Assembly: GCF_026184235.1 (NCBI RefSeq)
Contig: NZ_CP110806.1
Span: forward strand, 558,001-622,000
From: Cellulomonas sp. S1-8
GTDB lineage: Bacteria; Actinomycetota; Actinomycetes; Actinomycetales; Cellulomonadaceae
Direction of reading: 5' to 3'
Length of the DNA stretch: 64,000 bases
Shown here: piece after piece, positions 56,508-64,000 of the stretch
Position numbering within the stretch: the stretch's first letter is position 1
How the letters are laid out: the number at the start of each line of letters is the position of its first letter
Made by a program: the position numbers and the translations under genes
Notes under the pieces: model-generated
What the model was told of the DNA's origin: nothing
The model's input: the letters and a program-made list of their open reading frames with translations, nothing else
Database searches by the model: none

Positions 56508-59138
56508 ATGCGTCGCATGCGTCGGGTCGTGCAGGTCGTGGTGGTGGCGCTTCTCGCAGCGGGGACGACGGCGGCGCTGTCGCCGCCGGCGCTCGCGGCG
56601 ACGGTCCCCGCGGGGTTCACGGACGCGCTGGTCGCGGACGTCGACAACCCGACGGCGATCGCGTTCACCGCGGACGGGCGCATGCTCGTGGCGCAGCAGG
56701 CCGGGCGCCTGCGGGTCCGCACCGCGGCCGGCTCGCTGCTGGCGACCCCGGCGCTCGACCTCGCGGGCCGGCTGTGCACCAACTCGGAGCGCGGCCTGCT
56801 CGGCGTCGCGGTCGACCCCGATCCCGCGACGCGCGCGATCTACCTGTTCTACACGGCGCGCGGCACGAGCTCGTCGTGCCCGACGAGCCAGGGCGCGAAC
56901 CCCGCGGGCGCCCCGACCAACCGTGTCTCGCGCTTCGTGCTGGGCGACGACAACACGGTCGACCCGGCGAGCGAGACGATCCTGCTCGACGGCATCTACT
57001 CCTCGGCGGGCAACCACAACGCCGGTGACCTGCACGTCGGCAAGGACGGCTACCTGTACGTCACGACGGGCGACAGCGGCTGCGACTACGCGGGCGACAG
57101 CGGGTGCGCAGGCAACAACGACGCGGCGCGGGACCGTCACGTGCTCAACGGCAAGGTGCTGCGCGTCGACCGGACCACCGGCGCCCCGGCCCCCGGCAAC
57201 CCGTTCCTGGGGACCGGGACCGCGAGCTGCCGGCTCGCGCCGGCGGCCGCGGGGACGATCTGCCGCGAGACGTTCGCGTGGGGCCTGCGCAACCCGTTCC
57301 GCTTCGCGTTCGACCCCGACGCCGCGGGCACGGTGTTCCACGTGAACGACGTCGGCCAGAACGCGTGGGAGGAGATCGACCTCGGGACCGCGGGCGCCGA
57401 CTACGGCTGGCCGGTCCGCGAGGGGCACTGCGCGAACACGGGGTCGGCATCGAGCTGCGGCGGGGCGCTCCCTGCGGGGATGACCAACCCGATCCACGAC
57501 TACAACCGGTCCGGCGGCTGCGGCTCGATCACCGGCGGCGCGTTCGTGCCGAACGGCGTGTGGCCCGCCGCGTACGACACCGCGTACCTGTTCGCCGACT
57601 ACGTGTGCGGCCGGATCATGTCGTTGTCCGGCAGCACGAGCACGAACCTGGCGACGGGCCTCGGCGGGGCCGTCCACCTCGAGTTCGGGCCGCACTCCGG
57701 GAGCCAGGCGCTGTACTACACGACGTACGCGAACGGCGGCGAGATCCGGCGGATCGCGTACACGGGCACCGCGAACCGCCCGCCGACGGCCGTGGTCACC
57801 GCGACCCCGGCGACGGGGGCGGCACCGCTCACCACGACGCTCGACGGCTCCGGCAGCAGCGACCCCGACGGCGGCGCGCTGACCTACCTGTGGGGCTTCG
57901 GGGACGGCACGCCCGACGCGACCACGACGACCCCGACCGTCGCGCACACCTACGCCGCCGGAGCGTGGACCGCGACCCTGCGGGTCCGCGACGCGGCGGG
58001 TGCGACGTCCGCGGCGGTCACGGTCCGGATCAGCTCCGGCAACACCGCACCCGTCGCGACGATCACGTCACCCGCGGCGGGGGCGACGTTCACCGTCGGC
58101 CAGACGATCCAGCTGTCGGGCTCCGCGACGGACGCGCAGGACGGCACGGTGCCCGGCACACGCCTGAGCTGGACCGTCGAGCGCGTCCACGACGCGCACA
58201 CCCACCCCTTCCTCGGCCCGGTCACCGGGACGGGCACGACCTTCACCGCACCCGGCCCCGAGGACCTCGCCGCGGCGGCGAACAGCTACCTGCGGGTCAT
58301 CCTCACGGCGACCGACTCCCAGGGCGTCGCGACGACCGTCAGGCGTGACCTCCAGCCACGCAAGGTCGCCGTCACGCTCGGCACCTCGCCCGCCGGCCGC
58401 ACGCTGACCGTCAACGGCCAGACGGTCACCGGAGCGACGACCCTGACCTCGTGGGCGGGCTTCGACCTGCGGCTCGCCGTGCCCACGCAGGCCGACGCGC
58501 AGGGCGTCGCCTACGTGTTCGACCGGTGGTCCGACGGGTCGACGACGGCGACCCGCACCTGGACGACCCCCGCGAACGCGACGACGCTCACGGCCGTGCT
58601 GTCCCAGCGGGGTCTGCGCGGCACGTACTTCGACAACGTGAACTTCACGGGGACGAGCGTCACGCGCATCGACCCGTCGGTGAACTTCAGCTGGGCCAGC
58701 GGGGCGCCGGTGGCCGGCTTCGGCGTCGACACGTTCTCGGTGCGGTGGGCGGGCTCGGTGGTGCCGCGCTACTCCCAGACGTACACGTTCTCCACGACGA
58801 GCGACGACGGCGTCCGTCTCTGGGTCGACGGCACGCTCCTCATCGACCAGTGGAACGTCCACGGGACGCGGGTCGACACCGGGAGGATCGCGCTGACGGC
58901 CGGGCAAGCCGTGCCGATCCGGCTCGAGTACTTCGACGAAGCGCGGCTCTCGGTCATCCAGCTGCGCTGGTCGAGCAGCTCGCAGACCTCCGAGATCGTC
59001 CCGGCCGCGCGGTTACGCCCGGGCGGCCTGACCGTCGCGGCGGGCAGGGTGGGGCCGAGCGCGGCGACGCCGCGCACCACGGGTCAGGCCTTCATCGCGT
59101 CCGCGCCCGCCGGCGCCCGGTCCGCCGGCGCCCGGTAG
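56508..59138 (+). CDS. Secreted PQQ-type sugar dehydrogenase with PKD and PA14 domains
   Basis: An 876-residue exported protein. After a signal peptide (1-30) comes a glucose/sorbosone dehydrogenase-like beta-propeller (about 33-420): FTADGRMLVAQQAGRLRV, ERGLLGVAVDP, HNAGDLHVGKDGYLYVTTGD, LRNPFRFAFDP and ADYGWPVREG. A PKD domain (425-510; LDGSGSSDPDGGALTYLWGFGDG) and another sandwich lead to a PA14 domain at about 705-850 (GLRGTYFDNVNFTG, TTSDDGVRLWVDG, IRLEYFDEA), which may bind sugar. It may oxidise aldoses or oligosaccharides at the cell surface with PQQ. The last 55 bases overlap the convergent gene. Confidence 0.85.
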   Translation: MRRMRRVVQVVVVALLAAGTTAALSPPALAATVPAGFTDALVADVDNPTAIAFTADGRMLVAQQAGRLRVRTAAGSLLATPALDLAGRLCTNSERGLLGVAVDPDPATRAIYLFYTARGTSSSCPTSQGANPAGAPTNRVSRFVLGDDNTVDPASETILLDGIYSSAGNHNAGDLHVGKDGYLYVTTGDSGCDYAGDSGCAGNNDAARDRHVLNGKVLRVDRTTGAPAPGNPFLGTGTASCRLAPAAAGTICRETFAWGLRNPFRFAFDPDAAGTVFHVNDVGQNAWEEIDLGTAGADYGWPVREGHCANTGSASSCGGALPAGMTNPIHDYNRSGGCGSITGGAFVPNGVWPAAYDTAYLFADYVCGRIMSLSGSTSTNLATGLGGAVHLEFGPHSGSQALYYTTYANGGEIRRIAYTGTANRPPTAVVTATPATGAAPLTTTLDGSGSSDPDGGALTYLWGFGDGTPDATTTTPTVAHTYAAGAWTATLRVRDAAGATSAAVTVRISSGNTAPVATITSPAAGATFTVGQTIQLSGSATDAQDGTVPGTRLSWTVERVHDAHTHPFLGPVTGTGTTFTAPGPEDLAAAANSYLRVILTATDSQGVATTVRRDLQPRKVAVTLGTSPAGRTLTVNGQTVTGATTLTSWAGFDLRLAVPTQADAQGVAYVFDRWSDGSTTATRTWTTPANATTLTAVLSQRGLRGTYFDNVNFTGTSVTRIDPSVNFSWASGAPVAGFGVDTFSVRWAGSVVPRYSQTYTFSTTSDDGVRLWVDGTLLIDQWNVHGTRVDTGRIALTAGQAVPIRLEYFDEARLSVIQLRWSSSSQTSEIVPAARLRPGGLTVAAGRVGPSAATPRTTGQAFIASAPAGARSAGAR

Positions 59139-62100
59139 GCCGACACCTGGTCGAGGTGTGCCGCGGCCTTGCGCCGGACGGTCGCCGATCCCGCGCCGGC
59201 CGCGAGGTCGTGCAGGCCCGGCCACGCGGCGGCGTCGGCGGGCAGGAGCCCGCGGTGCGCCGCCTCCCGGAGCGTGGCCGCGTGGTGCAGCGCGAGGTCG
59301 AGCACGCGGTTCAGCCAGCGTGGCGGTGCGCCGTCGACCGCGGCCGCGTGCCGGACGGACTCGACCAGGACGGGCCACAGGACGGGCAGGGTCGTGGCGT
59401 CCTCGTCGAGCAGGCGGAGCATGCGCGCCGGGCTGACGTCCGGGGAGGGCGCGAGCGCCCGCATCGCGAGCGTCACCGCGGCCGAGCCGACGCGCACCTC
59501 GTGCAGGATCGACGCGACGTCGTACGTGGGCGGGTGCTCCTGGCACAGCGCGAGCAGCAGCACGGCGACCATCGACGTGGTCAGGGGCGGCACGTCCCCG
59601 CGGCGCAGCGGCTCGTCGTCCCCGTCGCGCCAGTTGCGGTGCGGCGAGACGACGAGCCGGCCGGCCGACGCGTCCCACCGCAACCAGGAGTCGATGCGCG
59701 CCGACGCGTCCGCGGGCAGCGACCGTGCCGGGCACTGGCCCTCACGCGCGAGCGCGACCATCCACGACGGGCTGACGCGGTACGTCCCACCCCCGGGCAG
59801 GACGAGCTCGAGCGCGGGCGGCTGACGGGGTCCGGGGGCGGGCAGCACGGTGAGCGACGCGCCGTCGACGACCGGCGGCAGCGTCCCGGCGTCGACGGGC
59901 CACAGCCCGTCGAACGGACGTCCCGCGGGCGCGACCACGGGCGGCGCGACGGCCGGCTCCGGGAGTGCCGCGACCACGGCACGCGCCGCGACGACGGCCC
60001 GTGAGGACCCGCCCCGCGCGGCGAGCGCCCGCACGCCGGGCAGGTCGAGGGCCGACGACGGGGCGACACCGTCCGCGACGGCTGCCCGCACGTCCGGCAG
60101 CAGCGTCCGCGCGGCCTCGGCGATCTCGGCCGTCCCCGCGAGCAGTCGCGACGCCCCGAGCGAGACCTGCAGCAGGTCGTCGAGCAGCGGCCACACCACG
60201 GACAGCAGCCCCTCGTCGGCGAGCTGCGTGCACGCCCGCGCGAGGGCCGCGAGGTTCGACGGCGTCTGCGTCCAGTCGAGCAGACGGACGTCGGCGACGC
60301 CGGGACGCAGCAGCCCGCGCTCCCACGCCTCGTGCACGGCGGCGGTGCCGTCCGCGGCGGCGGCGGGGTGGAAGCCGCGCTGCGCACCCAGCAGGTTGAC
60401 CGCGAGGCCGGGTGTCAGCGGGGTCGCGCGCCGGGCGAGCTGGCGCAGGACCAGGCCCGTGCCGGACTCCTTGTCGGCGCTGACGCCCGTGGACGCCGCG
60501 TCGCCCCAGGTCGGGAACTCGGCGGGGTCGGCGCGCAGGACCCAGCGGTGCGTGGCGACGCGCGCCGGGAACGCCGCCAGCGAGGCCGGGAGGGGTCCCT
60601 CCTCGGGGGTCCACTGCTGCCACTCGCCGAGGACCAGCGCAGGCTCCCGCACCGGGTCCCGCACGTACGCGGCCAGCGCCGGCCCCGCCGTGAACGCGGC
60701 CGACGCGCCGGACTGCAGCACCACGGGCACCGGCAGGGCCGCGAGCGCGGCCACCACCTCGTCGGTCGCGAGCGTGACGTCGCAGCGGGTCGCCGCGAGG
60801 AGCACGTCGGCCTCGGACGCCACGGCGTCCGCGTCGGCGTACGCGCGCAGCCGCGTGACGAGGTCCGCGGGGTCGATCCGCAGGTCGACCCACGTCGGCG
60901 TCGACAGCAGGACCGGCACCTCGCCGAGGCGCTGCACGACCGCCGCCTCGCGGGCCGTCAGCGGGTCGTAGACCGTCGGCGAGCGGTGCCGGTCGGCGGG
61001 GCGGTCCAGCCACCCCCCGGGCGTCCCCGCGACCCACGCAGCCACGCCCGCCAGCCCCGGCACCGACGTGGGGCGCACACCCCCGAGCGCGGTCCTCGCC
61101 GCGTCGCGGTCGGCGCGGGCCAGCGCGTTGGCCAGGGCGAGGAAGCGGTCGACCTCGATGTCGAAGCCCTCGTCGGGGCGGCCGGTGAGCGCGGCGGCGG
61201 CGGCCGTCAGGGCGGTGCCGCTGACGTCGCCGACCTCGAACTGCGGGACCTGCCACACGGGGGGAGTGGCGCGCCACCGGTGGGGCGGGGCGGAGTCGGG
61301 ATCGGCGGTGCCCGCGGGCTCGTCGGCCGTCAGGTCCCACGCCTGGACCAGCGCGGCGGCGGCGCGGGCCAGCGCCCGGTCCGGGCTGGAGGCGTGCGGC
61401 GTCACGAGCGGCGCGACCGCCTCGCACGTGCTCGCGTGCGGGCGGGGGCGTGCGGCGGCGGCGGTCAGGACGGTCCGCAGCACGGCCCGCGTGCGGACGG
61501 GGAGCGCCACGACCAGGACGTCCGCGAGCGTGTCGTCGTCGACGCCCGCGACGAGCGCCGGCGCGAACGCCGCGACCACCGCCGCGTCACCGTGCGCGAG
61601 CACGGGCACGAGCACGTCGGCGCGGGCGACGACCTCCGCGTCGCTCAGGGCCAGCGACCCGGTCAGCACCTGCGCCCAGACCTTCCGGTCCCCGGGGCGC
61701 TGCGCGGCGTCGAGGGCGGCGAGGACGAGGTCGACCGCCTCGTCCCGGCCGAGCATCCCCTGCGCGACGGCGGCGGGCAGCACCGTGCCGAGCGGGCCCG
61801 TCGCCGGCACCCCCGCGGCGACGGCCGCGCGCACGTGCTCCCGCAGGCGTCGCGTCACGACGTGCGGCGGCGCCCAGCCGCGCTCGGACGGGTACAGGTC
61901 ACCGCCCTCGCCGGTGAGCGTCCCCGACGCGTAGACCACCCAGTCCCGCAGGTACTCCACGTCGTCGGGCACGGGCAGGTCGTGCAGGTCGACGAGCCGC
62001 ACGACGGGTCCGGCCAGCGCCGTCGTCGAGTGCTCCCACGGGCGGCGGACGGGACGGTACGCGGCGTCGAGCAGCGCGCCGGCGAACCGGGGGCCGCGGG

Positions 62101-62422
62101 CGGCCAGCACGCGGGTGAGGAGCTCGTCGTCGACCCTGCCGGCGCGCGTCACGCGGACCACGCGTGCAGCGTCGACCCCGACACGCGCGGCGAACACGCC
62201 GAGCATCACCTCGTCGACCTCGACGTGGCTGGTCCAGCCGTAGGTGCGCTCGTCGAGCTGCCCGTACTCCCCCCACTCGCCCTTCGCGAGGCCCGCGCGC
62301 GCGACCTGCTGCTGCTCGGGGGTGCCGATCGGCAGGTCCGCGGCGTCCTCGAGGCGCGCGTCGGCCCAGCCGAGCTCCCGGAAGACCTCCACGGCCGCGG
62401 CCAGGGCGGGGGTCGTGCTCAT
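59084..62422 (-). CDS. Large DUF6493-like protein paired with a SWIM protein
   Basis: A 1112-residue soluble protein, Ala/Val/Leu-rich with many predicted helices and no signal peptide. It begins ALAAAVEVFRELGWADARLED, has LPVPDDVEYLRDWVVYAS, ALALVQAWDLTADEPAG-like stretches, PTVYDPLTAREAAVVQRL and FDGLWPVDAGTLPPV. I associate the order and length with the DUF6493-type proteins that accompany SWIM zinc-finger genes, but cannot confirm it. It overlaps the SWIM gene by four bases (62419-62422), so they are made together. Its 3' end overlaps the opposite gene by 55 bases. Function unknown. Confidence 0.6.
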   Translation of the reverse strand: MSTTPALAAAVEVFRELGWADARLEDAADLPIGTPEQQQVARAGLAKGEWGEYGQLDERTYGWTSHVEVDEVMLGVFAARVGVDAARVVRVTRAGRVDDELLTRVLAARGPRFAGALLDAAYRPVRRPWEHSTTALAGPVVRLVDLHDLPVPDDVEYLRDWVVYASGTLTGEGGDLYPSERGWAPPHVVTRRLREHVRAAVAAGVPATGPLGTVLPAAVAQGMLGRDEAVDLVLAALDAAQRPGDRKVWAQVLTGSLALSDAEVVARADVLVPVLAHGDAAVVAAFAPALVAGVDDDTLADVLVVALPVRTRAVLRTVLTAAAARPRPHASTCEAVAPLVTPHASSPDRALARAAAALVQAWDLTADEPAGTADPDSAPPHRWRATPPVWQVPQFEVGDVSGTALTAAAAALTGRPDEGFDIEVDRFLALANALARADRDAARTALGGVRPTSVPGLAGVAAWVAGTPGGWLDRPADRHRSPTVYDPLTAREAAVVQRLGEVPVLLSTPTWVDLRIDPADLVTRLRAYADADAVASEADVLLAATRCDVTLATDEVVAALAALPVPVVLQSGASAAFTAGPALAAYVRDPVREPALVLGEWQQWTPEEGPLPASLAAFPARVATHRWVLRADPAEFPTWGDAASTGVSADKESGTGLVLRQLARRATPLTPGLAVNLLGAQRGFHPAAAADGTAAVHEAWERGLLRPGVADVRLLDWTQTPSNLAALARACTQLADEGLLSVVWPLLDDLLQVSLGASRLLAGTAEIAEAARTLLPDVRAAVADGVAPSSALDLPGVRALAARGGSSRAVVAARAVVAALPEPAVAPPVVAPAGRPFDGLWPVDAGTLPPVVDGASLTVLPAPGPRQPPALELVLPGGGTYRVSPSWMVALAREGQCPARSLPADASARIDSWLRWDASAGRLVVSPHRNWRDGDDEPLRRGDVPPLTTSMVAVLLLALCQEHPPTYDVASILHEVRVGSAAVTLAMRALAPSPDVSPARMLRLLDEDATTLPVLWPVLVESVRHAAAVDGAPPRWLNRVLDLALHHAATLREAAHRGLLPADAAAWPGLHDLAAGAGSATVRRKAAAHLDQVSAYRAPADRAPAGADAMKA

Positions 62423-63744
62423 GCGTCCTCCTCCGTCACGATGCGGACCGCGAGCACGTGCGCGCACGGGCCGCGCCCGGTGCCGTGCCGCAGGTACCAC
62501 GGGCAGGTGCAGCGGGCGTCGCGCCCGTCGCGGGTCACGCGGTACGCCGGGCCGTCGCCCGTGCGGCGGCGCACCGACCAGCCGTCGCCGTCGGGGACGA
62601 CCCCGCCGTCGTCGACGAGCCGGCGTGCGCCGACGAGCCGCGGGTTGTCCTTCTCGACGCGTGCCGGGTCGTGCGGCAGCTCGCGGTGGAACCACGCGGC
62701 GTCGTGCAGGTCCCAGCCGATGCGCCCGTCGGCGGCGAGGACCGCGAGCGCGGCCCGCGCACGCGGCTCGTCGAGCGCGGTGTCGCGGGCGAGCCGCGGC
62801 ACGTCCACGACGGGCTCGAACGCCAGAAGCGCGGCGACGAGGTCGGCGTCCTCGACGACCGTCGCCCCGGCGAGGGCCGACAGCAGCGACCCCTCGCCGG
62901 AGTGGCCGCGCCACGCCTCGTCGGTCAGGCCCAGGACGAGCCGGGCGCCGGGCAGCGCGAGCTCGACGACCACCGGGCCGGGCTCGGCCGTGCCGTGCAC
63001 GGTGAGGCCCGTGACGTGCGTGAGCAGGCGCTTCGCGGCGCTGAGCCGGTGCAGGCCCACGACGTGCACGCCGCCGGGCGTGGCGCGCGGGGCGACCCGG
63101 ACCGCGTCCCGCGCGGCGACGAGCCAGCCGGAGCGGCCCGCGGCCGTCGCGGGCGGGAGCGCGGCGACGAACGCGCGGGCGCCGGCCGCACCGACGGTGA
63201 ACGCGTGCGGCAGCCCGTGGTGCAGCTCGGCGACGTTCCCCAGCGCGCGCACCCAGCGGCCCGGCATCTCGACGGGCCGCTCGACTGCCGTGCCGTCGGG
63301 GCCGGACACCGTCACGCCGTCGCGCCCGACGTCGAGGTGCAGCAACCGGTCCCGGCCCACGTGCGTCAGCGCCGCGCGCGTCGCCGGGCCGATGTCGACG
63401 TTCGTCGTCCCGCGGCCGAGGGTGCCGGAGTCGAACGCGTCGGGCAACAGGTCGAGCCGCGCGTACACGCCGTTGCACGCCGAGAAGCACTCGGCCCGCA
63501 GCCGGTCGCCGTGCGCCGTGAGGACCGGGTCACGCAGGCTGGTCGGGGTGTACTGGAAGTACCGCGTCGCGGTGACGTCGGCCAGCGTGACCAGCCCCCG
63601 CGCGAGCACCTGCGGGTGAGCCGCGAAGCCGTGGCAGAAGCTCGGGTCGGTGTCGAGGCCGTCAGGGGTCAGGGCCGGGGCCAGACCGAGCACGAGCCCG
63701 TCGTCCCCCAGGTGGGAGGCGCGGGCGAACGTCCGGGTCGTCAC
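62419..63744 (-). CDS. SWIM zinc-finger protein
   Basis: A 441-residue protein. Near the C-terminus is the SWIM motif CTCPWYLRHGTGRGPCAH (Cys-x-Cys ... Cys-x-His), which binds zinc and contacts DNA or proteins. Upstream are regions with CHGFAAHPQVLARGL, RYFQYTPTSLRDPVLTAHGD and a run of Ala/Val/Gly-rich sandwich segments. I chose GTG 63744; a GTG at 63768 would add eight residues. Its stop overlaps the next gene. SWIM proteins in such clusters often occur beside MoxR-VWA-type conflict systems, and one more gene lies upstream off the window edge. Confidence 0.8.
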   Translation of the reverse strand: MTTRTFARASHLGDDGLVLGLAPALTPDGLDTDPSFCHGFAAHPQVLARGLVTLADVTATRYFQYTPTSLRDPVLTAHGDRLRAECFSACNGVYARLDLLPDAFDSGTLGRGTTNVDIGPATRAALTHVGRDRLLHLDVGRDGVTVSGPDGTAVERPVEMPGRWVRALGNVAELHHGLPHAFTVGAAGARAFVAALPPATAAGRSGWLVAARDAVRVAPRATPGGVHVVGLHRLSAAKRLLTHVTGLTVHGTAEPGPVVVELALPGARLVLGLTDEAWRGHSGEGSLLSALAGATVVEDADLVAALLAFEPVVDVPRLARDTALDEPRARAALAVLAADGRIGWDLHDAAWFHRELPHDPARVEKDNPRLVGARRLVDDGGVVPDGDGWSVRRRTGDGPAYRVTRDGRDARCTCPWYLRHGTGRGPCAHVLAVRIVTEEDA

Positions 63745-63822
63745 GGCGCGGAGTCTAGGGGTGGGCACCGACGCCGCGCGGGCGCGTGCTGCGGTTCCAC
63801 ACGGAAGGCCGCGGCGTCGGTC

Positions 63823-64000
63823 CTACGTGACCTCGGTGCGGGGCTGGTGCGGTGACTCGGTCAGGTGGGTCAGGTCGACGTCCCACGTGCCGTCGCGGGC
63901 GATGCGCCAGGTGCCCGTGTCGAGCATGTCGTGCCAGCGGGCGATGCGCTGCGGCAGCGTGGAGTGCGCGACGACGAGCCGGTCCGCGTGCGGGTCGTGG
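63823..64000 (-). CDS. C-terminal part of an unidentified protein
   Basis: Only the last 58 codons are inside the window; the stop is TAG at 63825. The residues include HDPHADRLVVAHSTLPQRIA, RWHDMLDTGTWRIA and DGTWDVDLTHLTESPHQPR. No motif is recognised. It lies 78 bases upstream of the SWIM gene on the same strand, so it may be the first visible member of the same cluster. Start and function cannot be judged. Confidence 0.5.
   Translation of the reverse strand, partial: HDPHADRLVVAHSTLPQRIARWHDMLDTGTWRIARDGTWDVDLTHLTESPHQPRTEVT

Overview
The window is very GC-rich (about 75 percent by eye) with dense, short-gapped genes, many GTG starts and ATGA/GTGA overlaps, all typical of an actinobacterium. 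A secreted protease with a family 3 cellulose-binding module, a GH120-type beta-xylosidase and the general gene set suggest a cellulolytic member of the Cellulomonadaceae or a close relative. This placement is inference; no 16S rRNA lies in the window. I see no CRISPR array, phage or intact insertion sequence, only two gene remnants.

Layout. 0-5.8 kb: end of a secreted protein gene, a TetR/alpha-beta hydrolase pair, a histidine phosphatase, a short PEP-utilising enzyme divergent from a DNA-binding protein and a regulator, then lgt. 6-13 kb: CBM3-tagged subtilisin, a heme-oxygenase-like iron enzyme coupled to a CDGSH protein, two small unknowns, a CPBP membrane protease coupled to a NarL-type two-component system. 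12.8-16.4 kb: a small scarred area with a PIN-toxin remnant, a HelR/HelD-type RNA polymerase ATPase gene preceded by a rifamycin-associated-element-like palindrome, and a DUF4143 protein lacking its ATPase. 16.4-21 kb: flavin reductase, aldo/keto reductase with its TetR repressor, GH120 enzyme. 21-24.6 kb: ECF sigma/anti-sigma pair, class F sortase and DUF4397 surface protein, DUF1540 protein. 24.7-31.2 kb: phosphotransferase, degenerate GGDEF protein, and a 1315-residue protein that joins an ECF sigma factor, a zinc anti-sigma domain, a membrane helix and a large outer-surface region in one chain.

31.5-34 kb is housekeeping: upp, tadA, sirtuin, tRNA-Ser(CGA). 34.1-39.7 kb holds two divergent sets: a small secreted two-cysteine protein with two lipoproteins, and a peptidoglycan-binding membrane adaptor with an ABC ATPase and a permease. 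It resembles a peptide-export or lactococcin-972-like locus. 39.8-47.8 kb: secreted phytase-like/GDPD fusion, two membrane proteins, methyltransferase, pirin, a hypothetical and a DHFR-like reductase. 47.9-53.3 kb: a coupled three-gene operon (acyl-CoA dehydrogenase-like, PIG-L deacetylase-methyltransferase fusion, family 2 glycosyltransferase) divergent from an FAD oxidoreductase, NUDIX and small hypothetical. 53.3-56.2 kb: a coiled-coil protein bracketed by seven copies of a repeat, and a ThrE-type exporter. 56.2-64 kb: tRNA-Ser(GCT), a secreted sugar-dehydrogenase/PKD/PA14 protein, and a coupled SWIM zinc-finger plus 1112-residue protein pair that continues past the window end.

Strongest candidates for new biology: the one-piece membrane sigma factor (26805-30752), the divergent secreted-protein/ABC locus (34.2-39.7 kb), the deacetylase-methyltransferase/glycosyltransferase operon (47.9-51.0 kb), and the bracketing repeats at 53.3 and 54.7 kb. 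Start sites are my choices from ribosome-binding sites and overlaps; family names come from motif recognition without database searches.
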